From Acidobacteriota bacterium (GTDB lineage: Bacteria; Acidobacteriota; Thermoanaerobaculia; Thermoanaerobaculales; Thermoanaerobaculaceae): a DNA stretch of 6,093 bases. The stretch's first letter is position 1; each line of letters begins with the position of its first letter. The translations under genes and the position numbers were made by a program. The stretch spans positions 1 through 6,093 of the forward strand of contig JAJXUY010000109.1 in assembly GCA_021782525.1 (NCBI GenBank), read 5' to 3'. Shown one piece after another: positions 1-5,559 of the stretch. The notes under the pieces are model-generated. The model had not been told where the DNA came from, did no database searches, and saw only the letters and a program-made list of their open reading frames with translations.

Positions 1-315
1 TCGCTCTACTTCGCGCGCGGGAACCTCGCCGCGGCCGAGGAGAACCTGCGCCGGGCGGCCGTGCCGACCGGCCCGGTGGAGGCGTACTTCATGCTCGGGA
101 AAGTCGAGGAGCGGCTCGGTCAGCCCGCACGCGCGGAGTCCGCGTATCGCAGCGCGCTGGAGCGGGCGCCCGAGCGGGCCGACGTCGCGCTCGCGCTCGG
201 CGAGCTACTCGAGACCCAGGGACGCAAGGACGAGGCGGCGGCGCTCTTCCGCCGCGTGATCGCGCTCGCCCCGGGCTCGGCGCTGGCTCGCGACGCCCAG
301 GCGCGGCTGGAGTGA
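1..315 (+). CDS. TPR-repeat protein, C-terminal part (5' end outside window)
   Basis: The frame is open from the first base and ends at TGA 313-315, so 104 C-terminal residues are visible. They form tandem 34-residue tetratricopeptide repeats. One is partial (visible residues 1-25). Two are complete: 26-59, with the Y-x-x-L-G core followed by A-x-x-A-Y and ending in A-P, and 60-93, with A-L-G-E-L-L then A-A-A-L-F and ending in A-P-G. A short tail rich in Ala and Arg follows. TPRs are helical protein-protein binding scaffolds, so the partner and cellular role cannot be read from this fragment. The upstream part might carry a signal peptide, a membrane anchor or a catalytic domain. The stop lies only 4 nt before the Roadblock gene, which suggests co-transcription and perhaps a shared complex. 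TPR assignment is confident; function is unknown. Confidence 0.85.
   Translation, partial: SLYFARGNLAAAEENLRRAAVPTGPVEAYFMLGKVEERLGQPARAESAYRSALERAPERADVALALGELLETQGRKDEAAALFRRVIALAPGSALARDAQARLE
309..312 (+). promoter_or_regulatory. Shine-Dalgarno of the Roadblock gene
   Basis: GGAG, inside the last codons of the TPR gene, ends 7 nt before the GTG at 320. It supports that GTG as the start and suggests coupled translation with the TPR gene. Confidence 0.6.
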
Positions 316-319
316 AGGC

Positions 320-682
320 GTGGCGTTCCAGTACCTGTTGAACAACCTTCTCGTCGACGTTCCCGGTGCGCAGGGGGCCATCTTCCTCGACGCCGAGGGC
401 GAGTCCGTGGAACTCGTCTCCCGCAGCGCCACGCCGTACGAGCTCAAGCTCGAAGGGGCCTACCACGGGATCTTCCTCCGCCAGGCCGCGCGGCTCGCCG
501 CCCTGAACGGGGCGGGGGAACTCGAGCGGCTGGCAATCGCGGGGATGCAGATGCAGGTGATGAGCCGGGTGCTCAAGGGCGGTTACTACCTGGTTCTCGT
601 GCTCGACCCGACGGCGCCGGCGGCGCTCGCCGGCGAGGCGTTGACGCGGGCGAGCGCGGCGTTCAACCGGGAGATTCCGTAG
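320..682 (+). CDS. Roadblock/LC7 domain protein (MglB-like)
   Basis: A 120-residue protein consisting of essentially one Roadblock/LC7 domain, the usual size for bacterial stand-alone members. Visible pattern: an N-terminal helix (about 1-14), the characteristic G-A-x-G-A-I-F-L-D-x-E-G-E hairpin (about 16-28), E-L-V-S strand (31-34), a long helix around 43-62, L-E-R-L-A-I strands (68-73) and a final K-G-G-Y-Y-L-V-L-V-L-D strand (86-96), then a C-terminal helix. The family forms homodimers that bind and regulate small Ras-like GTPases; MglB, which acts on MglA in polarity and motility, is the best-known bacterial case. No small GTPase is encoded in this window, so its partner is unknown. The start is GTG, with GGAG 7 nt upstream. 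It lies 4 nt after a TPR gene and 41 nt before ftsY. The fold call is from pattern recognition; GTPase regulation here is inference. Confidence 0.83.
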   Translation: MAFQYLLNNLLVDVPGAQGAIFLDAEGESVELVSRSATPYELKLEGAYHGIFLRQAARLAALNGAGELERLAIAGMQMQVMSRVLKGGYYLVLVLDPTAPAALAGEALTRASAAFNREIP

Positions 683-712
683 CCGCGGGCCCGGCCGGCG
701 GCGGCCGTCGCA

Positions 713-720
713 GGGGGTGA
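713..720 (+). promoter_or_regulatory. Shine-Dalgarno of ftsY
   Basis: GGGGGTGA lies 3 nt before the TTG at 724 (the GGGGG part about 6 nt before it). It decides in favour of this TTG start, which also places the conserved N-terminal amphipathic helix at the very beginning of the protein. A GTG at 717 is in another frame and is not the ftsY start. Confidence 0.65.
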
Positions 721-723
721 GCT

Positions 724-1617
724 TTGGACCTGTTGCAACGATTGCGCCGCGGACTCGGGGCGACCCGGTCGCTGCTCGGCGAGAGGTTCAGCGCGTCGGA
801 GTGGACGCTCAGCTCCGACGCACTGGAGGAGGTGCTGCTCGCGGCCGACGTCGGTGTCGACGCGGCCCACGACCTGGCCCGCCGGTTCGACGAGGCGCGC
901 CGGCGCGGGACGGTGGCTCCCGGCGGGGAGATGGCGTGGTTACGGGCGGAGGTGGAGGCGCTGCTCACGGTCGGCGCCGTCGCCGTACGCCGCGGCGCGC
1001 CGCACGTGATGCTGGTGGTCGGCGTCAACGGCAGCGGCAAGACGACGACGGCGGCCAAGCTCGCTGGGCGGGCGCAAGAGGAGGGCCGGAGCGCGATGCT
1101 CGTGGCCGCGGACACCTTCCGCGCCGCGGCGATCGAGCAGCTGCAGGCCTGGGGCGAACGCCTCGGGGTGCCGGTCGTCGCCCAGCGCCCCGGCGCCGAT
1201 CCCGGCGCCGTGGTCTTCGACGCCCTCAGGGCGGCGCTCGCCCGCGGGACCGACGACGTGATCGTCGACACGGCCGGCCGCCTGCACACCAAGCACGACC
1301 TCATGGCCGAGCTCGAGAAGGTGCACAAGGTGTGCGCCCGAGCGCTGCCCGGCGCGCCGCACGAGGTGCTCCTCGTCCTCGACGCGACGACCGGGACCAA
1401 CGGTGTGGTGCAGGCGCGCGAGTTTCAGGCCAGCGCCGGCGTCACCGGCGTGGCCCTGACCAAGCTCGATGGCACCGCCAAGGGCGGGGTCGTGCTCGCG
1501 GTCGCCCGCGAGCTCGCGGTCCCGGTCCGCTGGGTCGGCGTCGGCGAGGGGCCGGACGACCTGTTGCCGTTCAGCCCTTCGGTGTTCGCCTCGGCCCTGC
1601 TGGAGGCGCTCTCGTGA
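724..1617 (+). CDS. ftsY: Signal recognition particle receptor FtsY
   Basis: SRP-family GTPase that docks the SRP-ribosome-nascent chain complex at the cytoplasmic membrane and hands it to the Sec translocon. The 297 residues comprise an N domain (about 1-90) and a G domain. GTPase motifs are all present: G1 G-V-N-G-S-G-K-T-T at 100-108, D-T-F-R-A-A-A at 130-136, G3 D-T-A-G-R at 182-186, G4 T-K-L-D-G at 246-250 followed by T-A-K-G-G, and the closing G-V-G-E-x-x-D-D-L at 272-280. The order and the D-T-F-R/T-K-L-D-G forms are those of FtsY; the M domain of Ffh is absent. The acidic A domain of E. coli FtsY (497 residues) is also absent; instead the protein opens with an L-L-x-R-L-R-R-G-L-x-x-T-R helix, the lipid-binding segment of short FtsYs. 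Start is TTG with a strong SD. Its stop overlaps the ribD start (GTGA). Identification is near certain. Confidence 0.98.
   Translation: MDLLQRLRRGLGATRSLLGERFSASEWTLSSDALEEVLLAADVGVDAAHDLARRFDEARRRGTVAPGGEMAWLRAEVEALLTVGAVAVRRGAPHVMLVVGVNGSGKTTTAAKLAGRAQEEGRSAMLVAADTFRAAAIEQLQAWGERLGVPVVAQRPGADPGAVVFDALRAALARGTDDVIVDTAGRLHTKHDLMAELEKVHKVCARALPGAPHEVLLVLDATTGTNGVVQAREFQASAGVTGVALTKLDGTAKGGVVLAVARELAVPVRWVGVGEGPDDLLPFSPSVFASALLEALS
1602..1606 (+). promoter_or_regulatory. Shine-Dalgarno of ribD
   Basis: GGAGG within the last codons of ftsY ends 7 nt before the GTG at 1614, fixing the ribD start in the GTGA overlap. Its frame stays open upstream to beyond 717, but only as an out-of-frame reading of ftsY. 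Confidence 0.7.
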
Positions 1618-2723
1618 GCGACCGCTGGGCCCCGCTGATGCGCCAGGCGCTCACGCTCGCGGAACGAGGGCGGTACGGGGCGAGCCCGAACCCGATGGTG
1701 GGCGCCGTGCTGCTGTCGCGCGGCGGCGAGGTGATCGGCGCCGGCGCGCACCTGGCCTGCGGCGGGCCCCACGCCGAGGTGGCGGCGTTGCAGGCGGCAA
1801 CCAGCCCGGCGCTGGGCGGAACGATGGTCGTGACGCTCGAGCCGTGCGCCCACCAGGGACGTACCCCCCCGTGCGTGGAGGCGATCCTCGCGGCCGGAGT
1901 CGCACGCGTCGTGATCGGGACGCGCGACCCGAACCCGGTGACGGCGGGGCGAGGCGTCGAGACGCTGCGCGCGGCCGGGATCGAGGTCATCGAGGGGGTG
2001 GAGGAGGCGGCGTGCCGGACCGCGAACCGCCGCTTCTTCCACTGGATGGGGACCGGGCGTCCTTTCGTGACCCTGAAGATGGCGATGACGCTCGATGGCA
2101 AGCTCGCCGCTCGCGGCGGCCGCTCCCGCTGGATCACGTCCGAGGCTTCGCGCCGGGAAGGGTACGCGCTGCGGGAGGAGTTCGACGCGCTCCTCGTCGG
2201 CGTCAACACCGTGCTCGCCGACGACCCCCGCCTGACCCGGCACCTCGGGCTCAACCCCAACCCTCACATCGCGCGGGTGGTGCTCGACACGTCGCTGCGC
2301 ACGCCGCCGGGATGCACGATGCTCGGGCGGGACGCCGCCGACGTGACGCTTTTCTGTCGCGAGGGGGCCGCAACCGAGCGACGGCGGGAGCTCGAGCGCC
2401 TCGGGGCGACCGTGGTCGAGGTCGGCGAGGACGAGCACGGCCGCTGCGCCCTGCGTCAGGTCCTGCGCTGGTTGGGCTCGCGCCAGGTCAGCTCGGTGCT
2501 GGTCGAGGGCGGGGGCGAGGTGCACTGGTCGTTCCTGCGCGAACGGCTGGCGCAGCGGGTGCACGCCTTCGTGGCGCCGCTGGTGCTCGGCGGGCGGGAG
2601 GCCACCCCCTCGGTCGGCGGCGCGGGGTTCCCGTCGCCGCAGGAGGGCGTCAGGTTGCGCTTCGTCGAGGTGCGGCGCCTGGCCGAGGACCTCGTGGTCG
2701 AGGCGGAGGTCGAGGGTGTTTAG
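1614..2723 (+). CDS. ribD: Riboflavin biosynthesis protein RibD (deaminase/reductase)
   Basis: Bifunctional enzyme for steps two and three of riboflavin synthesis: zinc-dependent deamination of the diaminopyrimidine 5'-phosphate, then NADPH-dependent reduction of its ribose chain. Length 369 residues, normal for the fusion. The deaminase domain (about 1-145) has the A-S-P-N-P-M-V-G-A-V signature (23-32), H-A-E at 53-55 (zinc His53, catalytic Glu55), and E-P-C-A-H-x-G-R-T-P-P-C at 76-87, giving zinc Cys78 and Cys87, then D-P-N-P at 105-108. The reductase domain (about 147-369) has G-R-P-F-V-T-L-K-x-A-x-T-L-D-G-K (148-163), W-I-T-S (173-176), D-A-L-L-V-G (191-196), a D-D-P-R-L-T strand-turn (203-208) and V-L-V-E-G-G-G (295-301). 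All expected catalytic residues are present. GTG start overlaps the ftsY stop by 4 nt; the gene end overlaps ribE by 8 nt. No FMN riboswitch precedes it, since there is no untranslated leader. Confidence 0.97.
   Translation: MSDRWAPLMRQALTLAERGRYGASPNPMVGAVLLSRGGEVIGAGAHLACGGPHAEVAALQAATSPALGGTMVVTLEPCAHQGRTPPCVEAILAAGVARVVIGTRDPNPVTAGRGVETLRAAGIEVIEGVEEAACRTANRRFFHWMGTGRPFVTLKMAMTLDGKLAARGGRSRWITSEASRREGYALREEFDALLVGVNTVLADDPRLTRHLGLNPNPHIARVVLDTSLRTPPGCTMLGRDAADVTLFCREGAATERRRELERLGATVVEVGEDEHGRCALRQVLRWLGSRQVSSVLVEGGGEVHWSFLRERLAQRVHAFVAPLVLGGREATPSVGGAGFPSPQEGVRLRFVEVRRLAEDLVVEAEVEGV
2705..2710 (+). promoter_or_regulatory. Shine-Dalgarno of ribE
   Basis: GGAGGT, a near-perfect anti-SD match inside the end of ribD, lies 5 nt before the GTG at 2716. 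It sets the ribE start so that the protein begins with the family-typical M-F-S-G-L-V. Confidence 0.75.
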
Positions 2724-3354
2724 CGGGCTGGTGGCCGCCGTCGGCGAGGTGCGCGGCATCGTACGCCGCGGGCGGGGCGCTCGCCTGGAGGTGGCGTGCC
2801 GGCTCCCGGGCGAGCCGCTGGCGGCGGGAGAGAGCGTGGCGGTTCAGGGCGCCTGCCTCACGGTCGTGGACCCGTCCGGGTCCTCGTTCGCGGCCGACCT
2901 CTCGCCCGAGACGCTGGCCCGCACGACGCTGGGGCGGCTGCGTGCCGGCGCCCGCGTCAACCTCGAGCGGGCGCTGCGCACCTGCGACCGTCTCGGCGGC
3001 CACCTCGTCCTCGGCCACGTGGACGCGGCCGTGCCGGTCGCGGCGATCCGCCCCGGGGCGGAGTTCTGGACGCTGCGCGCGGCGCTCCCGGCGGCGCTGG
3101 CGCCCGAGGTGGCGGAGAAGGGGTCCGTCGCGGTGGACGGCGTCTCGCTGACCGTGTCCGGCCTCGGCGACGGGTGGTTCGAGGTCGCGCTGATCCCGAC
3201 CACGCTGCAGGCGACAACCCTGAAGGAGCGGCGGGCCGGCGACCTCGTCAACCTCGAGACCGACGTGCTCGCCAAGTACGTGCGCCGCGCCGTCGGCGGC
3301 GGCCGGCCGGGGATCGAGGCGTGGCTTGCGGGGCCGGTCGATGCGGCGGATTGA
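2716..3354 (+). CDS. ribE: Riboflavin synthase (alpha subunit)
   Basis: Dismutates two molecules of 6,7-dimethyl-8-ribityllumazine into riboflavin and the pyrimidinedione precursor, the last step of the pathway; a cytosolic trimer in the known family. The 212 residues show the two internally repeated lumazine-binding barrels (about 1-95 and 96-195) and then a short C-terminal helix and tail. Signature stretches: M-F-S-G-L-V at 1-6, G-A-C-L-T-V at 45-50, S-P-E-T-L at 63-67, R-L-G-G-H-L at 92-97, G-H-V-D at 100-103, K-G-S-V-A-V-D-G-V-S-L-T-V at 135-147 and V-N-L-E-T-D-V-L-A-K-Y at 178-188. By alignment by eye with E. coli, the active-site residues correspond to Phe2, Cys47, His101, Lys135, Ser144, Thr146 and Asp183, all retained. 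GTG start overlaps ribD by 8 nt with an excellent SD. The lumazine synthase (ribH) and GTP cyclohydrolase II (ribA/ribBA) genes are not in the window, so the pathway is split or continues elsewhere. Confidence 0.97.
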   Translation: MFSGLVAAVGEVRGIVRRGRGARLEVACRLPGEPLAAGESVAVQGACLTVVDPSGSSFAADLSPETLARTTLGRLRAGARVNLERALRTCDRLGGHLVLGHVDAAVPVAAIRPGAEFWTLRAALPAALAPEVAEKGSVAVDGVSLTVSGLGDGWFEVALIPTTLQATTLKERRAGDLVNLETDVLAKYVRRAVGGGRPGIEAWLAGPVDAAD

Positions 3355-4321
3355 CGCGGTCTTTCCCGACCTCCTCCCGCTCTCCCACCGCCTCGGCCCG
3401 CCGCCGCTCGCCGCCGATGACGGGGCCGCGGTGCTCGACCCCGTGGAGATGCGCCTCGTCCGCAGTGGCGATGCGCGGCCGCGACCGGTGGCGGACCGGA
3501 CCGTGCCGCGGCGGCCGCTGCGAGTGCTGGTACACGCGGCGACGGTCGCCCGCGACGGCCCGTTCCTCGAGGCGCTGGTCCGTGCCGGTTCGGGGCTCCT
3601 CGTCACCCTCGATGGTCCGCTCGCCCCGGCCGCCCTGCCGGAGCCGGCTGTGCGCGGGCAGGTGGTCGTGCTGGGCGAGTGGGTGCCGCCGTTCTGGGGC
3701 GGGGCGCCGCTCGCTCCTCTTGCAGGCTTCGCCGAGCGCGGCTTTCCGGCCGGCGTGCTGCTCGGACTCGGGCCGGCCCCGGAGCCGCTCGCGCAGGTGC
3801 GGCGAGCCGTGGCGGAGGCGGGGGCGGCGGGGGCCGCGTTCGTCGTCGCCGCACCGTTCGCGGTCCCGGCCGAGGACCGGCACCGGGCCTACGACGCCCG
3901 CGCCGGCGAGGTGGGCGACGGGGAGCTCGAGGACCTGCTCTTCCACACCGACCTCGGGCAGCTCGCCGCCGAGCTGGAGCGCGAGGCCTCGCGCGAGTGC
4001 CTGCGCCTCGGGATGCCCGAGACGTTGCCCGGCCCCGCCACCTCGGTGACGCCGCAAGCCGCGTTCACCGCGGGCGCGCAGCTGCTGCTCTGGGCCCGGC
4101 GCCTCGACCTCCTCGACGGGGTCAGCTCGGCCGGCTGGCAGCTGCGGCGGGCGGCCCAGGCTCTCCTGGCCTCGCGCCGCGAGCCGGCCGCTCTCGTGGC
4201 CGAGGACAACCTGCGGGTGATCCCCGGGTTCACACCGTGGGTCGAGGCGTTCGCGAGGTCGGCGTGGAGCGGGCGCGGCGAGCCGTTCGACGACGTCTTG
4301 GCGCGCTGGATCGCCCGGTGA
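3341..4321 (+). CDS. Unrecognised 326-residue protein, possible alpha/beta barrel
   Basis: I do not recognise this family. The frame is certainly coding: it fills the space between ribE and hemW, has strong G/C third positions, and runs without interruption. Visible features: no signal peptide or membrane segment, a single cysteine (Cys220), and alternating hydrophobic strands and helices from about 59 to 175 (L-R-V-L-V-H-A at 60-66, G-L-L-V-T-L-D-G-P at 85-93, V-V-V-L-G-E-W at 108-114, P-A-G-V-L-L-G-L-G-P at 136-145, A-A-F-V-V-A-A-P at 165-172). The second half (about 195-326) looks mostly helical. The strand/helix order vaguely recalls a radical-SAM or other TIM-barrel fold, but there is no C-x3-C-x2-C cluster, so it cannot be called a radical SAM enzyme. 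ATG 3341 overlaps ribE by 14 nt; an in-frame TTG at 3326, with GAGG 6 nt upstream, would add five residues and is a real alternative. Cytoplasmic, function unknown. Confidence 0.8.
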   Translation: MRRIDAVFPDLLPLSHRLGPPPLAADDGAAVLDPVEMRLVRSGDARPRPVADRTVPRRPLRVLVHAATVARDGPFLEALVRAGSGLLVTLDGPLAPAALPEPAVRGQVVVLGEWVPPFWGGAPLAPLAGFAERGFPAGVLLGLGPAPEPLAQVRRAVAEAGAAGAAFVVAAPFAVPAEDRHRAYDARAGEVGDGELEDLLFHTDLGQLAAELEREASRECLRLGMPETLPGPATSVTPQAAFTAGAQLLLWARRLDLLDGVSSAGWQLRRAAQALLASRREPAALVAEDNLRVIPGFTPWVEAFARSAWSGRGEPFDDVLARWIAR

Positions 4322-4331
4322 CGGTCGACGA

Positions 4332-4366
4332 CCGGGGTCCGGGGGCCGGGCTCCGGGGTCCGGAGG
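4332..4366 (+). repeat. Tandem 7-bp repeat, five CCGGGGT-like units
   Basis: Five contiguous heptamers: CCGGGGT (4332), CCGGGGG (4339), CCGGGCT (4346), CCGGGGT (4353) and CCGGAGG (4360). Units 1 and 4 are identical; the others differ by one or two bases. The array lies between the stop of the upstream gene and the conserved start of HemW. It is either in a 77-nt spacer or, if hemW starts at 4318, within its first codons, where any change in unit number would shift the frame. Confidence 0.75.
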
Positions 4367-4398
4367 GACAGGCAGCAGCGCAGCGCCGGTCGAGGGCG

Positions 4399-5508
4399 GT
4401 GGGGCTGTACGTGCACGTGCCGTTCTGCGTCAGCCGGTGCGCGTATTGCGCGTTCGTGACCTCGACCGAGCTCCACCTGATCCCGCGAGTCATGGCGGCG
4501 GTCAGGCGGGAGGTGGAGGCGCTCGGCCGCCGCGGCGGTCGGCCGCTCGCGACGTTGTACCTGGGCGGCGGCACGCCGTCGCTGCTGCCGGCGGAAGAGC
4601 TGGCGGGGCTGTTCGCGGTCCTGGACCGCCGCTTCCCGCGCCTTCCCGGCGCCGAGGTGACGCTCGAGGCCAACCCCGACGACGTCACGGAGGCGAGGGC
4701 TCGAGCCTGGGCCGAACTCGGCGTCACGCGGGTCTCGGTCGGGACGCAGACGTTCTCGGACCGGGGGCTCGCGCTGCTCGGCCGCCGACACACTGCGGCG
4801 CAGGCGAGCGGCGCCGTCCGCACGCTGCGAGGGGCCGGGCTCGAGGTCTCGGTCGACCTGATGCTCGGGCTGCCCGGGCTCGGCGCGGCCGAGCTCGACG
4901 CCACCCTCGAGGAGCTCCTCCGGTTGCGGCCCGGGCACGTCAGCGTCTACCTGCTCGAGACCGACAAGGCCCACGCCCTCGCCCGGCTCGCCGAACGCCG
5001 CCCCGACCTCTTCCCGGACGGCGACGCCGCCGCGAGTCAGTACCTCGCGGCGGGCCGCCGCCTGGTCGCGGCCGGCTACCGGCACTACGAGATCTCCAAC
5101 TTCGCGCTCCCGTCTCGGCAGGCGCGGCACAACCTGCGCTACTGGCTCCGCCTTCCGGTGCTCGCGGCGGGCGTGGCCGCGCACGGACACGCCGGGCGGC
5201 GGCGCTGGGCCAACGTCGACGAGTTGTCGGCCTATCTCGACGCGGTCGAGAACGGCCGCGCTCCGCGGGCGTGGAGCCGGCGGCTCACCGCGCCGGAGGA
5301 GGTCAAGGAGCGGGTGATGCTCGGGCTGCGCCTCGCGCGCGGCGTGAGCGCGGCCACGATCGCCGCATGCTCCGCCCTGGTGCCGGCGTTCGCCGCCGGG
5401 CTCGAAGATTTTCTCTCCCTCGACCTGGCGCGCCGCGTGCGCACTCGCGTGCACCTGACGCCGCGCGGCTGGCTGCTTTCCAACGAGCTGCTCAACCGGC
5501 TCTGGTGA
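4399..5508 (+). CDS. hemW: Radical SAM heme chaperone HemW
   Basis: HemW binds heme and an Fe-S cluster and delivers heme to respiratory enzymes; such proteins were formerly annotated as coproporphyrinogen III oxidase HemN. The 369 residues open with G-L-Y-V-H-V-P-F-C and the cluster motif C10-x3-C14-x2-C17. Radical SAM features follow: G-G-G-T-P-S at 56-61, E-A-N-P at 90-93, D-L-M-L-G-L-P-G at 153-160, Y-E-I-S-N-F-A at 230-236. H-N-L-R-Y-W at 244-249 fits the H-N-x-x-Y-W motif that marks HemW; the HemW C-terminal domain ends at residue 369. Slight deviations: C-A-F instead of the usual C-D-F after the cluster, V-G-T-Q-T-F instead of V-Q-S-F, A-A-H-G-H instead of A-H-S. Start is uncertain: GTG 4399 gives the family-typical N terminus but a poorly spaced GAGGG (2 nt); in-frame GTG 4318 overlaps the preceding stop (GTGA) and would add 27 low-complexity residues crossing the heptamer repeat. 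Confidence 0.94.
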   Translation: MGLYVHVPFCVSRCAYCAFVTSTELHLIPRVMAAVRREVEALGRRGGRPLATLYLGGGTPSLLPAEELAGLFAVLDRRFPRLPGAEVTLEANPDDVTEARARAWAELGVTRVSVGTQTFSDRGLALLGRRHTAAQASGAVRTLRGAGLEVSVDLMLGLPGLGAAELDATLEELLRLRPGHVSVYLLETDKAHALARLAERRPDLFPDGDAAASQYLAAGRRLVAAGYRHYEISNFALPSRQARHNLRYWLRLPVLAAGVAAHGHAGRRRWANVDELSAYLDAVENGRAPRAWSRRLTAPEEVKERVMLGLRLARGVSAATIAACSALVPAFAAGLEDFLSLDLARRVRTRVHLTPRGWLLSNELLNRLW

Positions 5509-5536
5509 GGCCTCGGGGGCGCGGGGGGATCCGGGT

Positions 5537-5542
5537 TACACT
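5537..5542 (+). promoter_or_regulatory. Possible -10 element before the exported protein gene
   Basis: TACACT, in the most AT-rich stretch of the 51-nt gap after hemW, matches 4 of 6 bases of TATAAT. No -35 match is visible 16-18 nt upstream, and the implied leader would be only about 10 nt, barely covering the SD. Weak; the gene may instead be read through from hemW. Confidence 0.25.
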
Positions 5543-5548
5543 GCGTGC

Positions 5549-5554
5549 GGGAGG
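5549..5554 (+). promoter_or_regulatory. Shine-Dalgarno of the exported protein gene
   Basis: GGGAGG lies 5 nt before the GTG at 5560 and overlaps an in-frame GTG at 5554. This favours 5560 as the start, giving a signal peptide that begins M-K-R. Confidence 0.65.
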
Positions 5555-5559
5555 TGCCG

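Noticed and set aside
683..712. GC-rich inverted-repeat-like stretch between the Roadblock gene and ftsY as a terminator
   Set aside because: Short self-complementary pieces such as GGGCCC and GGCCGGC are expected by composition; there is no T-run and no clean stem-loop.
717..1613. Upstream extension of the ribD frame over ftsY
   Set aside because: It reads as Arg/Gly-rich low-complexity protein out of frame with the certain ftsY gene; ribD has a good SD and start at 1614.
1864..1870. Run of seven C in ribD as a slippage or frameshift site
   Set aside because: It encodes the required T-P-P of the zinc motif and the frame is intact on both sides; no evidence of slippage.
1425..2759. 444-codon minus-strand open frame over ribD
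   Set aside because: Antisense to a clearly identified gene, with His/Arg/Ala-rich composition and no motif.
1469..4049. Two long plus-strand frames (1469-3151 and 2796-4049) over ribD, ribE and the unknown gene
   Set aside because: Arg/Gly/Pro-rich readings in the wrong frame of identified genes; GC artefacts.
3889..5454. 521-codon open frame on the minus strand across the unknown gene and hemW
   Set aside because: It is antisense to hemW, which has intact catalytic motifs, and shows no domain pattern; long antisense frames are expected at this GC content.
5507..5514. GAGGCCTC palindrome at the hemW stop
   Set aside because: Perfect 8-bp palindrome but without loop or T-tract, so it is not a terminator; such short palindromes are common by chance.
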